Source: Nocardia cyriacigeorgica GUH-2 (GTDB taxonomy: Bacteria; Actinomycetota; Actinomycetes; Mycobacteriales; Mycobacteriaceae). Taken from it: a stretch of 64,000 nt of DNA. Numbering within the stretch: position 1 is the stretch's first letter; every line of letters starts with the position of its first letter. The notes under the pieces were generated by a model. The model saw only the letters and a list, made by a program, of their open reading frames with translations. It was not told the DNA's origin and searched no databases. Positions 51,356 to 58,870 of this stretch are shown one piece after another. The translations under genes were made by a program, and so were the position numbers. Location: positions 2,976,001 through 3,040,000 of the forward strand of contig NC_016887.1 of the NCBI RefSeq assembly GCF_000284035.1, written 5' to 3'.

Positions 51356-52579
51356 ATGACGACCTCACCGCTGGGGCAACCCACCGACGCGGTCACCCCG
51401 CCGTGGCGTGACCGCAAGCGCTATCTGTGGTTGTTCGGGCTGATCCCGCCGACCGCGCTCGGCCTGGCGGCCGCGCTGGTGTGGGTGTTCAACCAGCTGG
51501 GCTGGCAGCAGGTGGCGCCGGTGTGGTGGTGGATCGGTCCGCTGCTGCTGTATGTGCTGCTGCCGATCCTGGACCGGTTCTTCGGCCCCGACGGGCAGAA
51601 TCCGCCCGATGAGGTGATGGAGCAGCTCGAACACGATCGCTACTACCGCTACTGCGTGTACGCCTACATCCCGTTCCAGCTGGCCAGCCTGGTGTTCGCG
51701 GCCTACCTGTGGACGGCGACGGACCTGTCGTGGCTCGGCATCGACGGCGGTCTGGGCCTGTGGTCGAAGATCGGCGTCGCGTTGAGCGTCGGTGTGATGG
51801 GCGGTGTCGGCATCAACACCGCGCACGAACTCGGCCACAAGAAAGACGAGCTGGAGCGGTGGCTGTCCAAGATCACCCTCGCTCAAACCGGCTACGGCCA
51901 CTTCTACATCGAGCACAACCGCGGCCATCACGTCCGCGTGGCGACGCCGGAGGATCCGGCCAGTTCCCGGTTCGCCGAATCGTTCTGGGCCTTCCTGCCG
52001 CGCAGCGTGTGGGGGAGCCTGCGCTCGGCGTGGGAGCTGGAACGCACCCGGCTGCACCGCATGGGCACAAGCCCGTGGACGCTGCGCAACGACGTGCTCA
52101 ACGCGTGGCTGATGTCGGTGGTGCTGTGGGCGGGGTTGGTCGCGGTATTCGGTCCGATGGTCCTGCCGTTCCTGGTGATCCAGGCGGTCTACGGGTTCTC
52201 GCTGTTGGAGACGGTGAACTATCTCGAGCACTACGGGTTGCTGCGGCAGCGCACCCCGGCGGGCCGCTATGAGCGCTGCACCCCCGAGCACAGCTGGAAC
52301 TCCGACCACATCGTCACCAACATCTTCCTCTACCACCTGCAGCGCCACAGCGACCATCACGCCAACCCCACCCGCCGCTACCAGATCCTGCGCAGCATGG
52401 ACGGCGCCCCGAACCTGCCCAGCGGCTACGCCAGCATGATCTCGCTGGCCTACTTCCCGCCGCTGTGGCGCAAGGTCATGGACCATCGCGTCCTCGACCA
52501 CTACGACGGCGACATCACCCGCGTGAATATCCACCCCGCCAAGCGCGATCGGGTGCTGGCCCGGTACGGGGTGGCGTAA
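51356..52579 (+). CDS. alkB: Alkane 1-monooxygenase
   Basis: 407 residues, integral membrane di-iron hydroxylase. The His motifs are complete: HELGH (157-161), EHNRGHH (186-192), LQRHSDHH (328-335), plus the AlkB signature NYLEHYG (288-294). Membrane helices lie at about 25-48, 53-72, 100-120, 140-155 and 250-285. It hydroxylates medium/long n-alkanes to 1-alkanols with electrons from rubredoxin. GAGGAGAA precedes ATG 51356. The stop overlaps the first rubredoxin start by one base (TAATG). Confidence 0.95.
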   Translation: MTTSPLGQPTDAVTPPWRDRKRYLWLFGLIPPTALGLAAALVWVFNQLGWQQVAPVWWWIGPLLLYVLLPILDRFFGPDGQNPPDEVMEQLEHDRYYRYCVYAYIPFQLASLVFAAYLWTATDLSWLGIDGGLGLWSKIGVALSVGVMGGVGINTAHELGHKKDELERWLSKITLAQTGYGHFYIEHNRGHHVRVATPEDPASSRFAESFWAFLPRSVWGSLRSAWELERTRLHRMGTSPWTLRNDVLNAWLMSVVLWAGLVAVFGPMVLPFLVIQAVYGFSLLETVNYLEHYGLLRQRTPAGRYERCTPEHSWNSDHIVTNIFLYHLQRHSDHHANPTRRYQILRSMDGAPNLPSGYASMISLAYFPPLWRKVMDHRVLDHYDGDITRVNIHPAKRDRVLARYGVA

Positions 52580-52755
52580 TGGCCGCCTACCGCTGCCCGG
52601 TCTGCGACTACCGCTACGACGAAGCCACCGGCGCACCCCGCGAGGGTTTCCCCGCGGGGACCGCGTGGCCGGCGATCCCCGACGACTGGTGCTGCCCCGA
52701 CTGCGGGGTCCGCGAAAAGCTCGACTTCCAGACCGTTTCCACGACAGGAGCCTGA
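52579..52755 (+). CDS. rubA1: Rubredoxin (first of pair)
   Basis: 58 residues. Iron ligands are Cys6, Cys9, Cys39 and Cys42 ([25 protein letters not shown]). An extra Cys sits at 38, next to a ligand. ATG 52579 shares its A with the alkB stop, so translation is coupled. The [16 protein letters not shown] form resembles AlkG1-type rubredoxins, which often cannot replace AlkG2-type ones in alkane oxidation. Confidence 0.92.
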   Translation: MAAYRCPVCDYRYDEATGAPREGFPAGTAWPAIPDDWCCPDCGVREKLDFQTVSTTGA

Positions 52756-52756
52756 C

Positions 52757-52942
52757 ATGAGCACCGACTACAAGCTGTTCCGTTGCGTGCAGTGCGGTTT
52801 CGAATACGACGAAGCCCTCGGCTGGCCCGACGACGGCATCGCCGCGGGCACCCGCTGGGACGACATCCCCGAGGACTGGTCGTGCCCGGATTGCGGTGCG
52901 GCCAAGGCCGATTTCGAGATGGTCGAGGTCAGCCGCGCATGA
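52757..52942 (+). CDS. rubA2: Rubredoxin (second of pair, AlkG2-type)
   Basis: 61 residues with ligands Cys10, Cys13, Cys43 and Cys46 ([38 protein letters not shown]). The sequence matches the electron-transferring AlkG2 type that supplies AlkB. It starts 1 bp after the first rubredoxin stop and overlaps the reductase start by 4 bp (ATGA). Confidence 0.93.
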   Translation: MSTDYKLFRCVQCGFEYDEALGWPDDGIAAGTRWDDIPEDWSCPDCGAAKADFEMVEVSRA

Positions 52943-54162
52943 GTGGGCGCATCGTCATCGTGGGCGCCGGAATCGCCGGCGCCGCCGCCGCACGCACCCT
53001 GCGCCGCGAGGGCTACACCGGCCAGATCGTGCTCCTCGGCGGCGAGACCACGCTGCCCTACCGGCGACCCGCGGTGTCGAAGGAGGCGCTGGCCGGCACC
53101 GCGGTACCGGCGCGGCTGCTGATCGATACCGCCGACGCCTGGCGCGCCGCCGACATCGACGTGCGCCCCGGGACCTGGGTGGACCGCATCGAACCGGACC
53201 GCCGGCGGGTGCGGTTGGCCGACGGCACCCCACTCGACTACGACCGGCTACTGCTGGCGACCGGCGCGCGGGCCCGCACCCTGCCGGGTCAGCATCCGTC
53301 GGCGCGCACGCTGCGCTCGCTCGCCGACGCCGACACGCTGCGCGCGCTGCTGTTCGACGGCGGTTCGCTACTCGTGGTGGGTGCGGGGCTGATCGGTTGC
53401 GAGGTCGCGGCGACCGCGCGAGGTCTGGGTGTGGCGGTCACGGTGGTGCATGCGGCGTCTCGTCCGCTCGACCGCGTCGCGCCGGCCGTGCTCGGTGCGC
53501 ACCTGCAACGCCTGCACACCGAACACGGCGTCACCATCCACAACGACGTCACCCTCGAACGCCTCGACCACACCGATGACGCCGTCACCGCCACCGCGGC
53601 CGATGGCCGCAGCTGGACCGCGTCCTCGGTTCTGGTGGCCATCGGCTCGGTGCCCGACACCGGGCTGGCCGAGGCCGCGGGTGTGCTCGTCGACAACGGC
53701 ATTCGCGTCGACGAGCACTACCGCACCTCGGTTCCGGGCATCTACGCCGCCGGTGATGTCGCCAGCCGCTACGTTCCCGAGCTCGGGGTATTCGAGCGCA
53801 GTGAACACTGGAACAGCGCCCAATTTCAGGGTGCCGCGGCAGCTCGCGCCATGCTCGACGCCACACCCAGTGCCCCGGAAGTGCCGTGGGGTTGGTCCAC
53901 CCAGTACGGGGTGAACCTGCAGTTCGCCGGGCGCATCGGCGCCGACGATGAGCTCATCGTGCGCGGCGCCGATACCGAGACACCCGCGGTGCTGGCCTTG
54001 CGTGAGGGCAGGCTCGTCGGGGCGGCAGGGATCGGATGTGCCGCCGACATGCGTGCGGCGCGCGGGCTGATCGCCGAGGGCGCCTTTCTCGACCAGATGG
54101 TCTGTGCGCGGGGGCCGCTGGAATCCGCGATGCGCGATGGGGAGTGTGTGCGGGTCCGGTGA
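52939..54162 (+). CDS. rubB: Rubredoxin reductase (FAD, NAD(P)H)
   Basis: 407 residues. FAD motif [23 protein letters not shown] motif [20 protein letters not shown], and C-terminal FAD motif [16 protein letters not shown], followed by a reductase C-domain ([19 protein letters not shown]). It passes electrons from NAD(P)H to rubredoxin and so to AlkB. The ATGA overlap with the second rubredoxin completes a tight four-gene operon. Confidence 0.92.
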   Translation: MSGRIVIVGAGIAGAAAARTLRREGYTGQIVLLGGETTLPYRRPAVSKEALAGTAVPARLLIDTADAWRAADIDVRPGTWVDRIEPDRRRVRLADGTPLDYDRLLLATGARARTLPGQHPSARTLRSLADADTLRALLFDGGSLLVVGAGLIGCEVAATARGLGVAVTVVHAASRPLDRVAPAVLGAHLQRLHTEHGVTIHNDVTLERLDHTDDAVTATAADGRSWTASSVLVAIGSVPDTGLAEAAGVLVDNGIRVDEHYRTSVPGIYAAGDVASRYVPELGVFERSEHWNSAQFQGAAAARAMLDATPSAPEVPWGWSTQYGVNLQFAGRIGADDELIVRGADTETPAVLALREGRLVGAAGIGCAADMRAARGLIAEGAFLDQMVCARGPLESAMRDGECVRVR

Positions 54163-54200
54163 GGATTGGCGGTGGGTCGGTCCGGCGGTGCATGCGACGG

Positions 54201-55364
54201 TCAGTGCGGCTGGACTTCGTCGAAGAGCGCGAGGGCGGCGGCCGGGTCCGGGCTGACGAGGCGTTCCAGACCGGCCGCGGTGATCGTTGCCCACCGGGCG
54301 GCGCGCGCCCACATCCGTTCCTCGAAGCCGCGCACGGCGTCGTCCAGTTCGTCGGGTGCGGCGGCGATCGCCTCGGCGAGTTCGGCGCCATCGAGCATCG
54401 CCAGGTTCGCACCGGCTCCCAGCGGCGGCATCAGATGCGCGGCGTCGCCCAGCAATGTCACTCCGGCAACGTGGGTCCAGGTGTGGGACACGGGCAGCAC
54501 GTAGAGGGGCCGGTGGATGAAGGCGCTGCCGTGGCGCAGAAGCGCGAGGATCGGTTCGGCCCACCCGTCGAACAGTTCCGGCACGAACGCGCGCACCGCC
54601 TCGACATCGCTGAGGTCCAGACTCGACCCCGCCCGCCGGTTCAGCCCCAGATGCCGGTTCAGGTCGGTGTGCCACTCCAACGGCGCCCGGAACTGGGCAT
54701 ACACCTTGACATGGCCGCCGCTGTTGCGTTGAGCCACCACAGCGCGGCTCACCCCGTACACGGCCAACGCGCCGTCACCGATCAGTTCGGCCAGTTCCGG
54801 GTGCCGGGTGTCGACGTCGTCGATCGAGGTTTCCAGCGCGGTGACGCCGGTGTAGTGCGGCACCGCCGCCGACACCGCAGGCCGCACCCGCGACCACGCA
54901 CCATCCGCGCCGACCACCAGATCGAAACGTTCCGGCCGCCCATCGGCGAAACGCACCAGCACACCACCGGTTTCGGCCCGCACCTCCGTCACCTGTCGCC
55001 CCCACCGCACCTCCAGCGGCCCGAGCAGCAGATCACGCAGCTGCCCCCGGTCGATCTCGGGATTGGCCCGCTCGTCCGGCCCCGGCCGCCAGTCCCGCAA
55101 CACCCGCGCATCAGTGTCGAGGATCCGCATAGCCTGCCCCTCCGGCCGCGCCAGCTCTTGAAACTCCGCCAGCAACCCCGCTTTCCGCAGCGCCAACTGC
55201 CCCAACTGTTCATGCAGATCCAGCGTGCCACCCGCAGGACGGGCATCCGACGCGTCATCGCGCTCGACAACGGTGACGCGGTGACCGTGACGATGCAGGA
55301 CACGCGCGAAGCTGAGTCCGCCGGGCCCGGCCCCGACCACGGCGATACGAGGGCTCATACCCAT
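54201..55364 (-). CDS. FAD-dependent monooxygenase (TetX/PHBH-like)
   Basis: 387 residues. GxGxxG FAD motif (RIAVVGAGPGGLSFARVL), DG motif (VVGADGAWSRVR) and GD motif (VTLLGDAAHLMPPLGAGANL), the three class A flavoprotein hydroxylase marks. The open frame runs on to 56510, but that part is a shadow of the hydrolase gene; ATG 55364 or 55358 is the start. Substrate unknown. Homologues of this shape include TetX-type inactivators, but no resistance claim can be made from sequence alone. Confidence 0.85.
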   Translation of the reverse strand: MGMSPRIAVVGAGPGGLSFARVLHRHGHRVTVVERDDASDARPAGGTLDLHEQLGQLALRKAGLLAEFQELARPEGQAMRILDTDARVLRDWRPGPDERANPEIDRGQLRDLLLGPLEVRWGRQVTEVRAETGGVLVRFADGRPERFDLVVGADGAWSRVRPAVSAAVPHYTGVTALETSIDDVDTRHPELAELIGDGALAVYGVSRAVVAQRNSGGHVKVYAQFRAPLEWHTDLNRHLGLNRRAGSSLDLSDVEAVRAFVPELFDGWAEPILALLRHGSAFIHRPLYVLPVSHTWTHVAGVTLLGDAAHLMPPLGAGANLAMLDGAELAEAIAAAPDELDDAVRGFEERMWARAARWATITAAGLERLVSPDPAAALALFDEVQPH

Positions 55365-55488
55365 ACACGGTAGTGACGTGCCGGCCGCGGCGCTCCGAAC
55401 ACGATGCCGAGTACAACCCGATCCGGCCGTCGGGTGCCACAATGGCGTGCACGAACAAGGCGATGGTGTTGGGGGAGGTGAAACCAGC

Positions 55489-55839
55489 ATGACCACCGGG
55501 GATCGGGACGAAACCATCACAACGATCACTGGTGCCGCGCCCAGCGTGATCGTGGCGCTGCGTCGCGCCGCTACCATCGCCGCCGAGCACGGCCACAACC
55601 ACCTCGGCGTCGAAGACCTGCTCGCCGCGCTACTCGAACCCGGATCGCCGTTGGAACTGCGGTGGCGGCAGCGAAATCTCGGCGCGCTGACCTTCGACGA
55701 GGTTCGCGAGCTCGCCCAGGCGACGATCCCAGACGCGGTCATCGGCGACCACGGACCCGCCGACCCTGCGACCGTCGTGTTCGAGGTGTCCGGCCGCCAC
55801 TCCGACGAGTTCACCGCGATGATCAACCAGTGCTCGTGA
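55489..55839 (+). CDS. Clp N-terminal-domain protein, stand-alone
   Basis: 116 residues with one Clp_N-type repeat (VIVALRRAATIAAEHGHNHL, GVEDLLAALLEP at about 19-50) and a short C-terminal part (FEVSGRHSDEFTAMINQ). No AAA+ domain follows, so it is not a chaperone; lone Clp_N proteins may act as adaptors, substrate recognition units or accessory factors. GGGGGAGG lies 11 nt before ATG 55489. Possibly coupled to a tiny frame at 55839. Confidence 0.7.
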   Translation: MTTGDRDETITTITGAAPSVIVALRRAATIAAEHGHNHLGVEDLLAALLEPGSPLELRWRQRNLGALTFDEVRELAQATIPDAVIGDHGPADPATVVFEVSGRHSDEFTAMINQCS

Positions 55840-55973
55840 TGGGCTGCGGCTGGATGCGGATGTGGTGCAGGCCGGCAGGGGTGGATCGGGCGGCGTTGTA
55901 TGCCGGTGAATCCGCACTGCGGATGAGCGAGGTGATGTCGGCGAAGCGGGCTGTGGCCGAGCTGGCGGGCTGA
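55839..55973 (+). CDS. Possible tiny gene coupled to the Clp_N gene
   Basis: 44 residues (MGCGWMRMWCRPAG at the start, ESALRMSEVMSAKRAVAELA at the end). The ATG overlaps the preceding TGA by one base, a layout typical of coupled genes, but there is no family match and the tail could be fortuitous. Confidence 0.25.
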   Translation: MGCGWMRMWCRPAGVDRAALYAGESALRMSEVMSAKRAVAELAG

Positions 55974-55983
55974 GAGCGAAGGC

Positions 55984-56859
55984 TCAGCGGGGGATCCGGT
56001 CGAGGAAGGCGGCGATGAGTGGGGCGATCTCGCTGGCGTGGGTTTCGAGTGCGAAGTGGCCGGTGTCGAATAGGTGCAGTTCGGCTTCGGGCAGGTCGGC
56101 CAGGTAGGCGTGGGCGCCGGTGGCGGGGAAGAAGGGGTCGCCTGCGCCCCAGGTGATGAGGGTGGGCGGGGTGTACTTGCGCAGCCACGCCTGCCAGGCC
56201 GGGTAGCGGGCGACGTTGGATTTGTAGTCGAAAGCCAGAGCCACCTGCGCCTGCTTGCGGCCCGGCAGATCCAGGAAATGCTGGTCCAGCAGCCAGGATT
56301 CCGGTGACAGCACACTCGGGTCGGCGACGCCGGTTTCGTACTGGCTGCGGGTGCCGTCGAGGGTGAGCAGGGCGCGGATGGTGTCTTCGGCGCCGTCGTC
56401 CTCGGGGCGCAGTGCGGTGAATGCGCGCGCGCCGTCGGACAGCCCGGCTTCGTAGGCATTGCCGTTCTGCACGACCAGGCCGGCGATCCATTCCGGGTGA
56501 CGTTCGGCAAGGCGGAAACCGATCGGCGCGCCGAAATCGAAGACGTACATGGCGAAGCGGGTCAGTCCCAGTCGCTGGACGAAACCTTCGGTGATATCGG
56601 CCAGGCGGTCGAAGGTGTAGGTGAAATCGTCCGGCGTGGTGGTGTTTCCGAATCCGGGGTAGTCGGGTGCGATGAGCCGGTAGCGGTCGCCGAGCAGGTC
56701 GATGAGCCGCCGGAACTGGTGCGAGGCCGACGGGAAGCCGTGCAGCAGCAGCAGCGTCGGCGCCTCCGTGCGGGTGGGCACGGACTCCCGGTAGAAGACC
56801 TGCACACCGTCGACGTCGAGGTAGCGGTGGTGGACCAGCGGCAAACTCATGGCGTTCAC
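55984..56859 (-). CDS. Alpha/beta hydrolase, epoxide-hydrolase-like
   Basis: 291 residues. HGFPS (40-44) oxyanion loop, DYPGFGNT, and an Asp nucleophile in VFDFGAPIG (Asp108) rather than Ser, which points to epoxide hydrolase or haloalkane-dehalogenase chemistry. The late His is in LFDTGHFALE. GTG 56859 or ATG 56850 could start. It is divergent from a CGNR-type regulator with an 80-bp spacer rich in CATTAG repeats, so it is probably that regulator's target. Confidence 0.85.
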   Translation of the reverse strand: MNAMSLPLVHHRYLDVDGVQVFYRESVPTRTEAPTLLLLHGFPSASHQFRRLIDLLGDRYRLIAPDYPGFGNTTTPDDFTYTFDRLADITEGFVQRLGLTRFAMYVFDFGAPIGFRLAERHPEWIAGLVVQNGNAYEAGLSDGARAFTALRPEDDGAEDTIRALLTLDGTRSQYETGVADPSVLSPESWLLDQHFLDLPGRKQAQVALAFDYKSNVARYPAWQAWLRKYTPPTLITWGAGDPFFPATGAHAYLADLPEAELHLFDTGHFALETHASEIAPLIAAFLDRIPR

Positions 56860-56881
56860 ATGCTTTCTGTTGGTGATGATG

Positions 56882-56936
56882 CATTAGGTGTAGTCGATCA
56901 GCGTCTAATGTGTCAACTCGTTGATGTAGCATTAGT
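56882..56936. promoter_or_regulatory. CATTAG repeat cluster in the divergent spacer
   Basis: CATTAG at 56882-56887 and 56930-56935, with inverted CTAATG at 56905-56910. The two direct copies sit in a longer similarity (GATGATGCATTAGGTG and GATGTAGCATTAGTG). The sites lie between the epoxide-hydrolase-like gene and the CGNR gene and may be bound by the latter. Confidence 0.5.
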
Positions 56937-56939
56937 GAC

Positions 56940-57500
56940 ATGAGTGAGGCGTTCCTGACCGGTGAACCGCTGGCCCTGGACCTGGTCAACACCCGCCCGG
57001 CCGGCACCGACCTGCTGAGCACCCCCGAGCAGTTGGCCGACTGGCTGCGACATCAGGCCGGTCGGCTACCCGAACCCGGACACGTCACCACCGACGACCT
57101 GAACCAGATCCGCGAGGTCCGCGGCCACATCGCCGCGATCTGCGAGGCCCTGCTGCACGACCGCCGCCCACCCGAAGCCGCCCTCCGCGGCCTCGCCGCC
57201 GCCCAAACCGCCGCACCCGCCATCCGGCACCTGCACTGGACCGGCACCGCACTCACCGCGACCACCCACCGCACCGGCTCACCCGGCGCCGAACTCGCCG
57301 CCGCCCTCGCCGAATCCGCCGTCGACCTCTTCGCCGACCCCGCCATCACCCGCCTCAAACAATGCGAAGCCCACGACTGCGTCCTGCTGTTCCTGCCCGC
57401 CCACCCGCGCCGCCGCTGGTGCTCCCCGCAACGCTGCGGCAACCGAATCCGCGTCGCCCGCTACTACGACCGCCACACCAAACGCACCGACACGCCCTGA
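56940..57500 (+). CDS. ABATE-domain / CGNR zinc-finger regulator
   Basis: 186 residues. N-terminal ABATE ligand-binding-like domain (GEPLALDLVNTRPAGTD) and C-terminal CGNR zinc finger with two Cys pairs (QCEAHDCVLLF; RRRWCSPQRCGNRIRVARYY). Such proteins are predicted one-component transcription regulators. No ribosome site precedes the ATG; the CATTAG repeat runs into it, which suggests a leaderless mRNA and self-repression. Confidence 0.88.
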   Translation: MSEAFLTGEPLALDLVNTRPAGTDLLSTPEQLADWLRHQAGRLPEPGHVTTDDLNQIREVRGHIAAICEALLHDRRPPEAALRGLAAAQTAAPAIRHLHWTGTALTATTHRTGSPGAELAAALAESAVDLFADPAITRLKQCEAHDCVLLFLPAHPRRRWCSPQRCGNRIRVARYYDRHTKRTDTP

Positions 57501-57973
57501 ACCTCACCCGCGGTCAACGCGCCCCGCGGGTCAGGGCGCACAGCGACTCCACCGGACCAGTGGCGATCTCGGCCACCCGCGCCGGCTCCCGCGCTTCAAC
57601 AGCTGGAACGCCGCATGCTCGGCACGACCTCTCCCCATCCGGATCGATCTCGATTAACGGCTCGGATTCGCTGGTCTCAGGCGCCGAAGACGGCGCCGAC
57701 GACCGATTGGGTCTCCGTCGACCTCTATCAGTCCGAGGTTGCGGGCATCGCCGAGGGTGAGCGCCCCGGCGACGAGGGCGAGGATGTACGGGGGATCGGC
57801 GCGGCGACACATCGCTCGAGGGAGACGAACGCGGACCGCTCGGGGGAGATGAACCACTAGAACCGATGCGGGTCGAGGCCCTGACGCGGCCGCCGCGGCA
57901 AGGAGTGGTCCGAGAAAACCCGTTGGCGGACGACGGAGACCCTGCTACCGTCCCAAGCGCCGTGCCAGAGTCC
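57501..57973. other. Gene-poor stretch with a possible gene remnant
   Basis: No intact gene. On the minus strand, 57857-57654 reads ADPPYILALVAGALTLGDAR then NLGLIEVDGD, which looks like a fragment of a transcriptional regulator's C-terminal domain (an HxlR/SCP2-like tail was considered), but it has no start, no HTH and loses sense after 57690. Probably a decayed gene. Confidence 0.35.
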
Positions 57974-58080
57974 GAGGAGGTGATACCCGTGAACGCAGTA
58001 TCGACATGGGTGCTCCCCTCTGGGGTCGCGGTCGGGCGATAGGTCGTCCGGGAGCGCCGTTCACGAGCACTCCCGAAAGG
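57974..58080 (+). promoter_or_regulatory. Structured 5' leader / candidate attenuator
   Basis: Two exclusive folds are possible. Fold A: CGTGAACG (57988-57995) pairs with CGTTCACG (58058-58065), and GGTGCTCCC (58009-58017) with GGGAGCGCC (58050-58058). Fold B: CGGGAG (58049-58054) pairs with CTCCCG (58070-58075), just before the hydrolase ribosome site GAAAGG (58075-58080). The left arms of fold A lie inside a 17-codon reading frame, so a ribosome held there would favour fold B. No U-tract, so control would be at translation. Confidence 0.55.
57989..58042 (+). CDS. Leader peptide of the alpha/beta hydrolase gene
   Basis: 17 residues, MNAVSTWVLPSGVAVGR, from GTG 57989 to TAG 58042. The ribosome site GAGGAGGTGAT (57974-57984) is nearly a full complement to the 16S 3' end and is 8 nt from the start, stronger than any other in the window. 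The frame ends 45 bp before the hydrolase start and spans the 5' arms of the leader stems. It fits a translated attenuator. The inducing condition is unknown; WVLPS could be a stall sequence (speculative). Confidence 0.55.
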   Translation: MNAVSTWVLPSGVAVGR

Positions 58081-58087
58081 CACCATC

Positions 58088-58819
58088 GTGCACTTGCTTA
58101 CCGAACAACGCCTCGACGACGACATCCTCGAACGCACCTTCACCCTCGGAGAGATCCCCGGCATCCTGTGGACGCCCCCCTCCACCTCGGCGCCGGCTCC
58201 ACTGATCCTGATCGGACACCCCGGCGGACTGCCGGCGATGTATCCGCGGCTGTTGTCGCGGGCCCGGCTCGCGGTCGCGGAAGGCTTCGCCGCGGCCACG
58301 ATCGAACTTCCCGGCACAGGTGAGCGGCCCCGTTCGGCCGCCGCCGACCAGGCCCGCGCCGACCTGCGCCGCGCGGTGCAGGCGGGGGAGCCGGTCGCGG
58401 ACGAGATCATCGACCGGCTCGTCCTCCCACTGGTCGAACAGGCCGTACCGGAATGGCGGGCCGCGCTCGATTCGCTACTCGACATGCCCGAGATCGGCGG
58501 ACCGGTCGGGTATTCCGGCGGCGTGATCTCGATCGGCACCCGGCTGGCAGCGGTCGAACCACGCATCGCAGCCGCCGTCCTGTTCGCGGGGAGTTACGTC
58601 CCCCGCGCGATAGTCGACGAAGCCCGCCACGTCACCATCCCACTGCACGTGCTGCTGCAATGGGACGACGAGGGCAACGACCGGCAGATGGCCCTGGACC
58701 TGTTCGATGCGTTCGGTTCGACAGAGAAGACGCTGCACGCGAACATGGGCGGCCACACAGGCGTCCCGTCATTCGCCGGCGAAGAAGCCAACCGGTTCTT
58801 CACCCGGCACTTGACATGA
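58088..58819 (+). CDS. Alpha/beta hydrolase (dienelactone-hydrolase-like)
   Basis: 243 residues from GTG 58088, with GAAAGG 7 nt upstream. LILIGHPGGLPAMYPR gives the oxyanion loop, VGYSGGVIS the Ser nucleophile elbow, LLQWDDEGNDRQMALDLF the acid region and NMGGHTGVP the catalytic His. Small cytoplasmic esterase; substrate unknown. The structured leader with its own short reading frame implies conditional translation, a device often seen with antibiotic-responsive genes, but no resistance family was recognised. Confidence 0.8.
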   Translation: MHLLTEQRLDDDILERTFTLGEIPGILWTPPSTSAPAPLILIGHPGGLPAMYPRLLSRARLAVAEGFAAATIELPGTGERPRSAAADQARADLRRAVQAGEPVADEIIDRLVLPLVEQAVPEWRAALDSLLDMPEIGGPVGYSGGVISIGTRLAAVEPRIAAAVLFAGSYVPRAIVDEARHVTIPLHVLLQWDDEGNDRQMALDLFDAFGSTEKTLHANMGGHTGVPSFAGEEANRFFTRHLT

Positions 58820-58825
58820 CCCGGC

Positions 58826-58860
58826 CGGTTACCGCTGTCGAACCTCGACAGCGGTAACCG
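58826..58860. terminator. Bidirectional terminator
   Basis: Perfect 16-bp stem (CGGTTACCGCTGTCGA with its complement) and a 3-nt loop, 7 bp after the hydrolase stop and 11 bp from the convergent SGNH gene stop. Confidence 0.85.
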
Positions 58861-58870
58861 CCGATCAAGG

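Noticed and set aside
55365..56510. Extension of the FAD monooxygenase to 769 residues
   Set aside because: The added part is a shifted-frame reading of the epoxide-hydrolase-like gene; the FAD motif begins at MGMSPRIAVVG.
57988..58065. Resemblance of the leader to a ZTP (pfl) riboswitch (GGGTCG, CGGGAGCG pieces)
   Set aside because: The essential GACUGGCG and CCGCCUGGGC segments are not present; the leader-frame explanation fits better.
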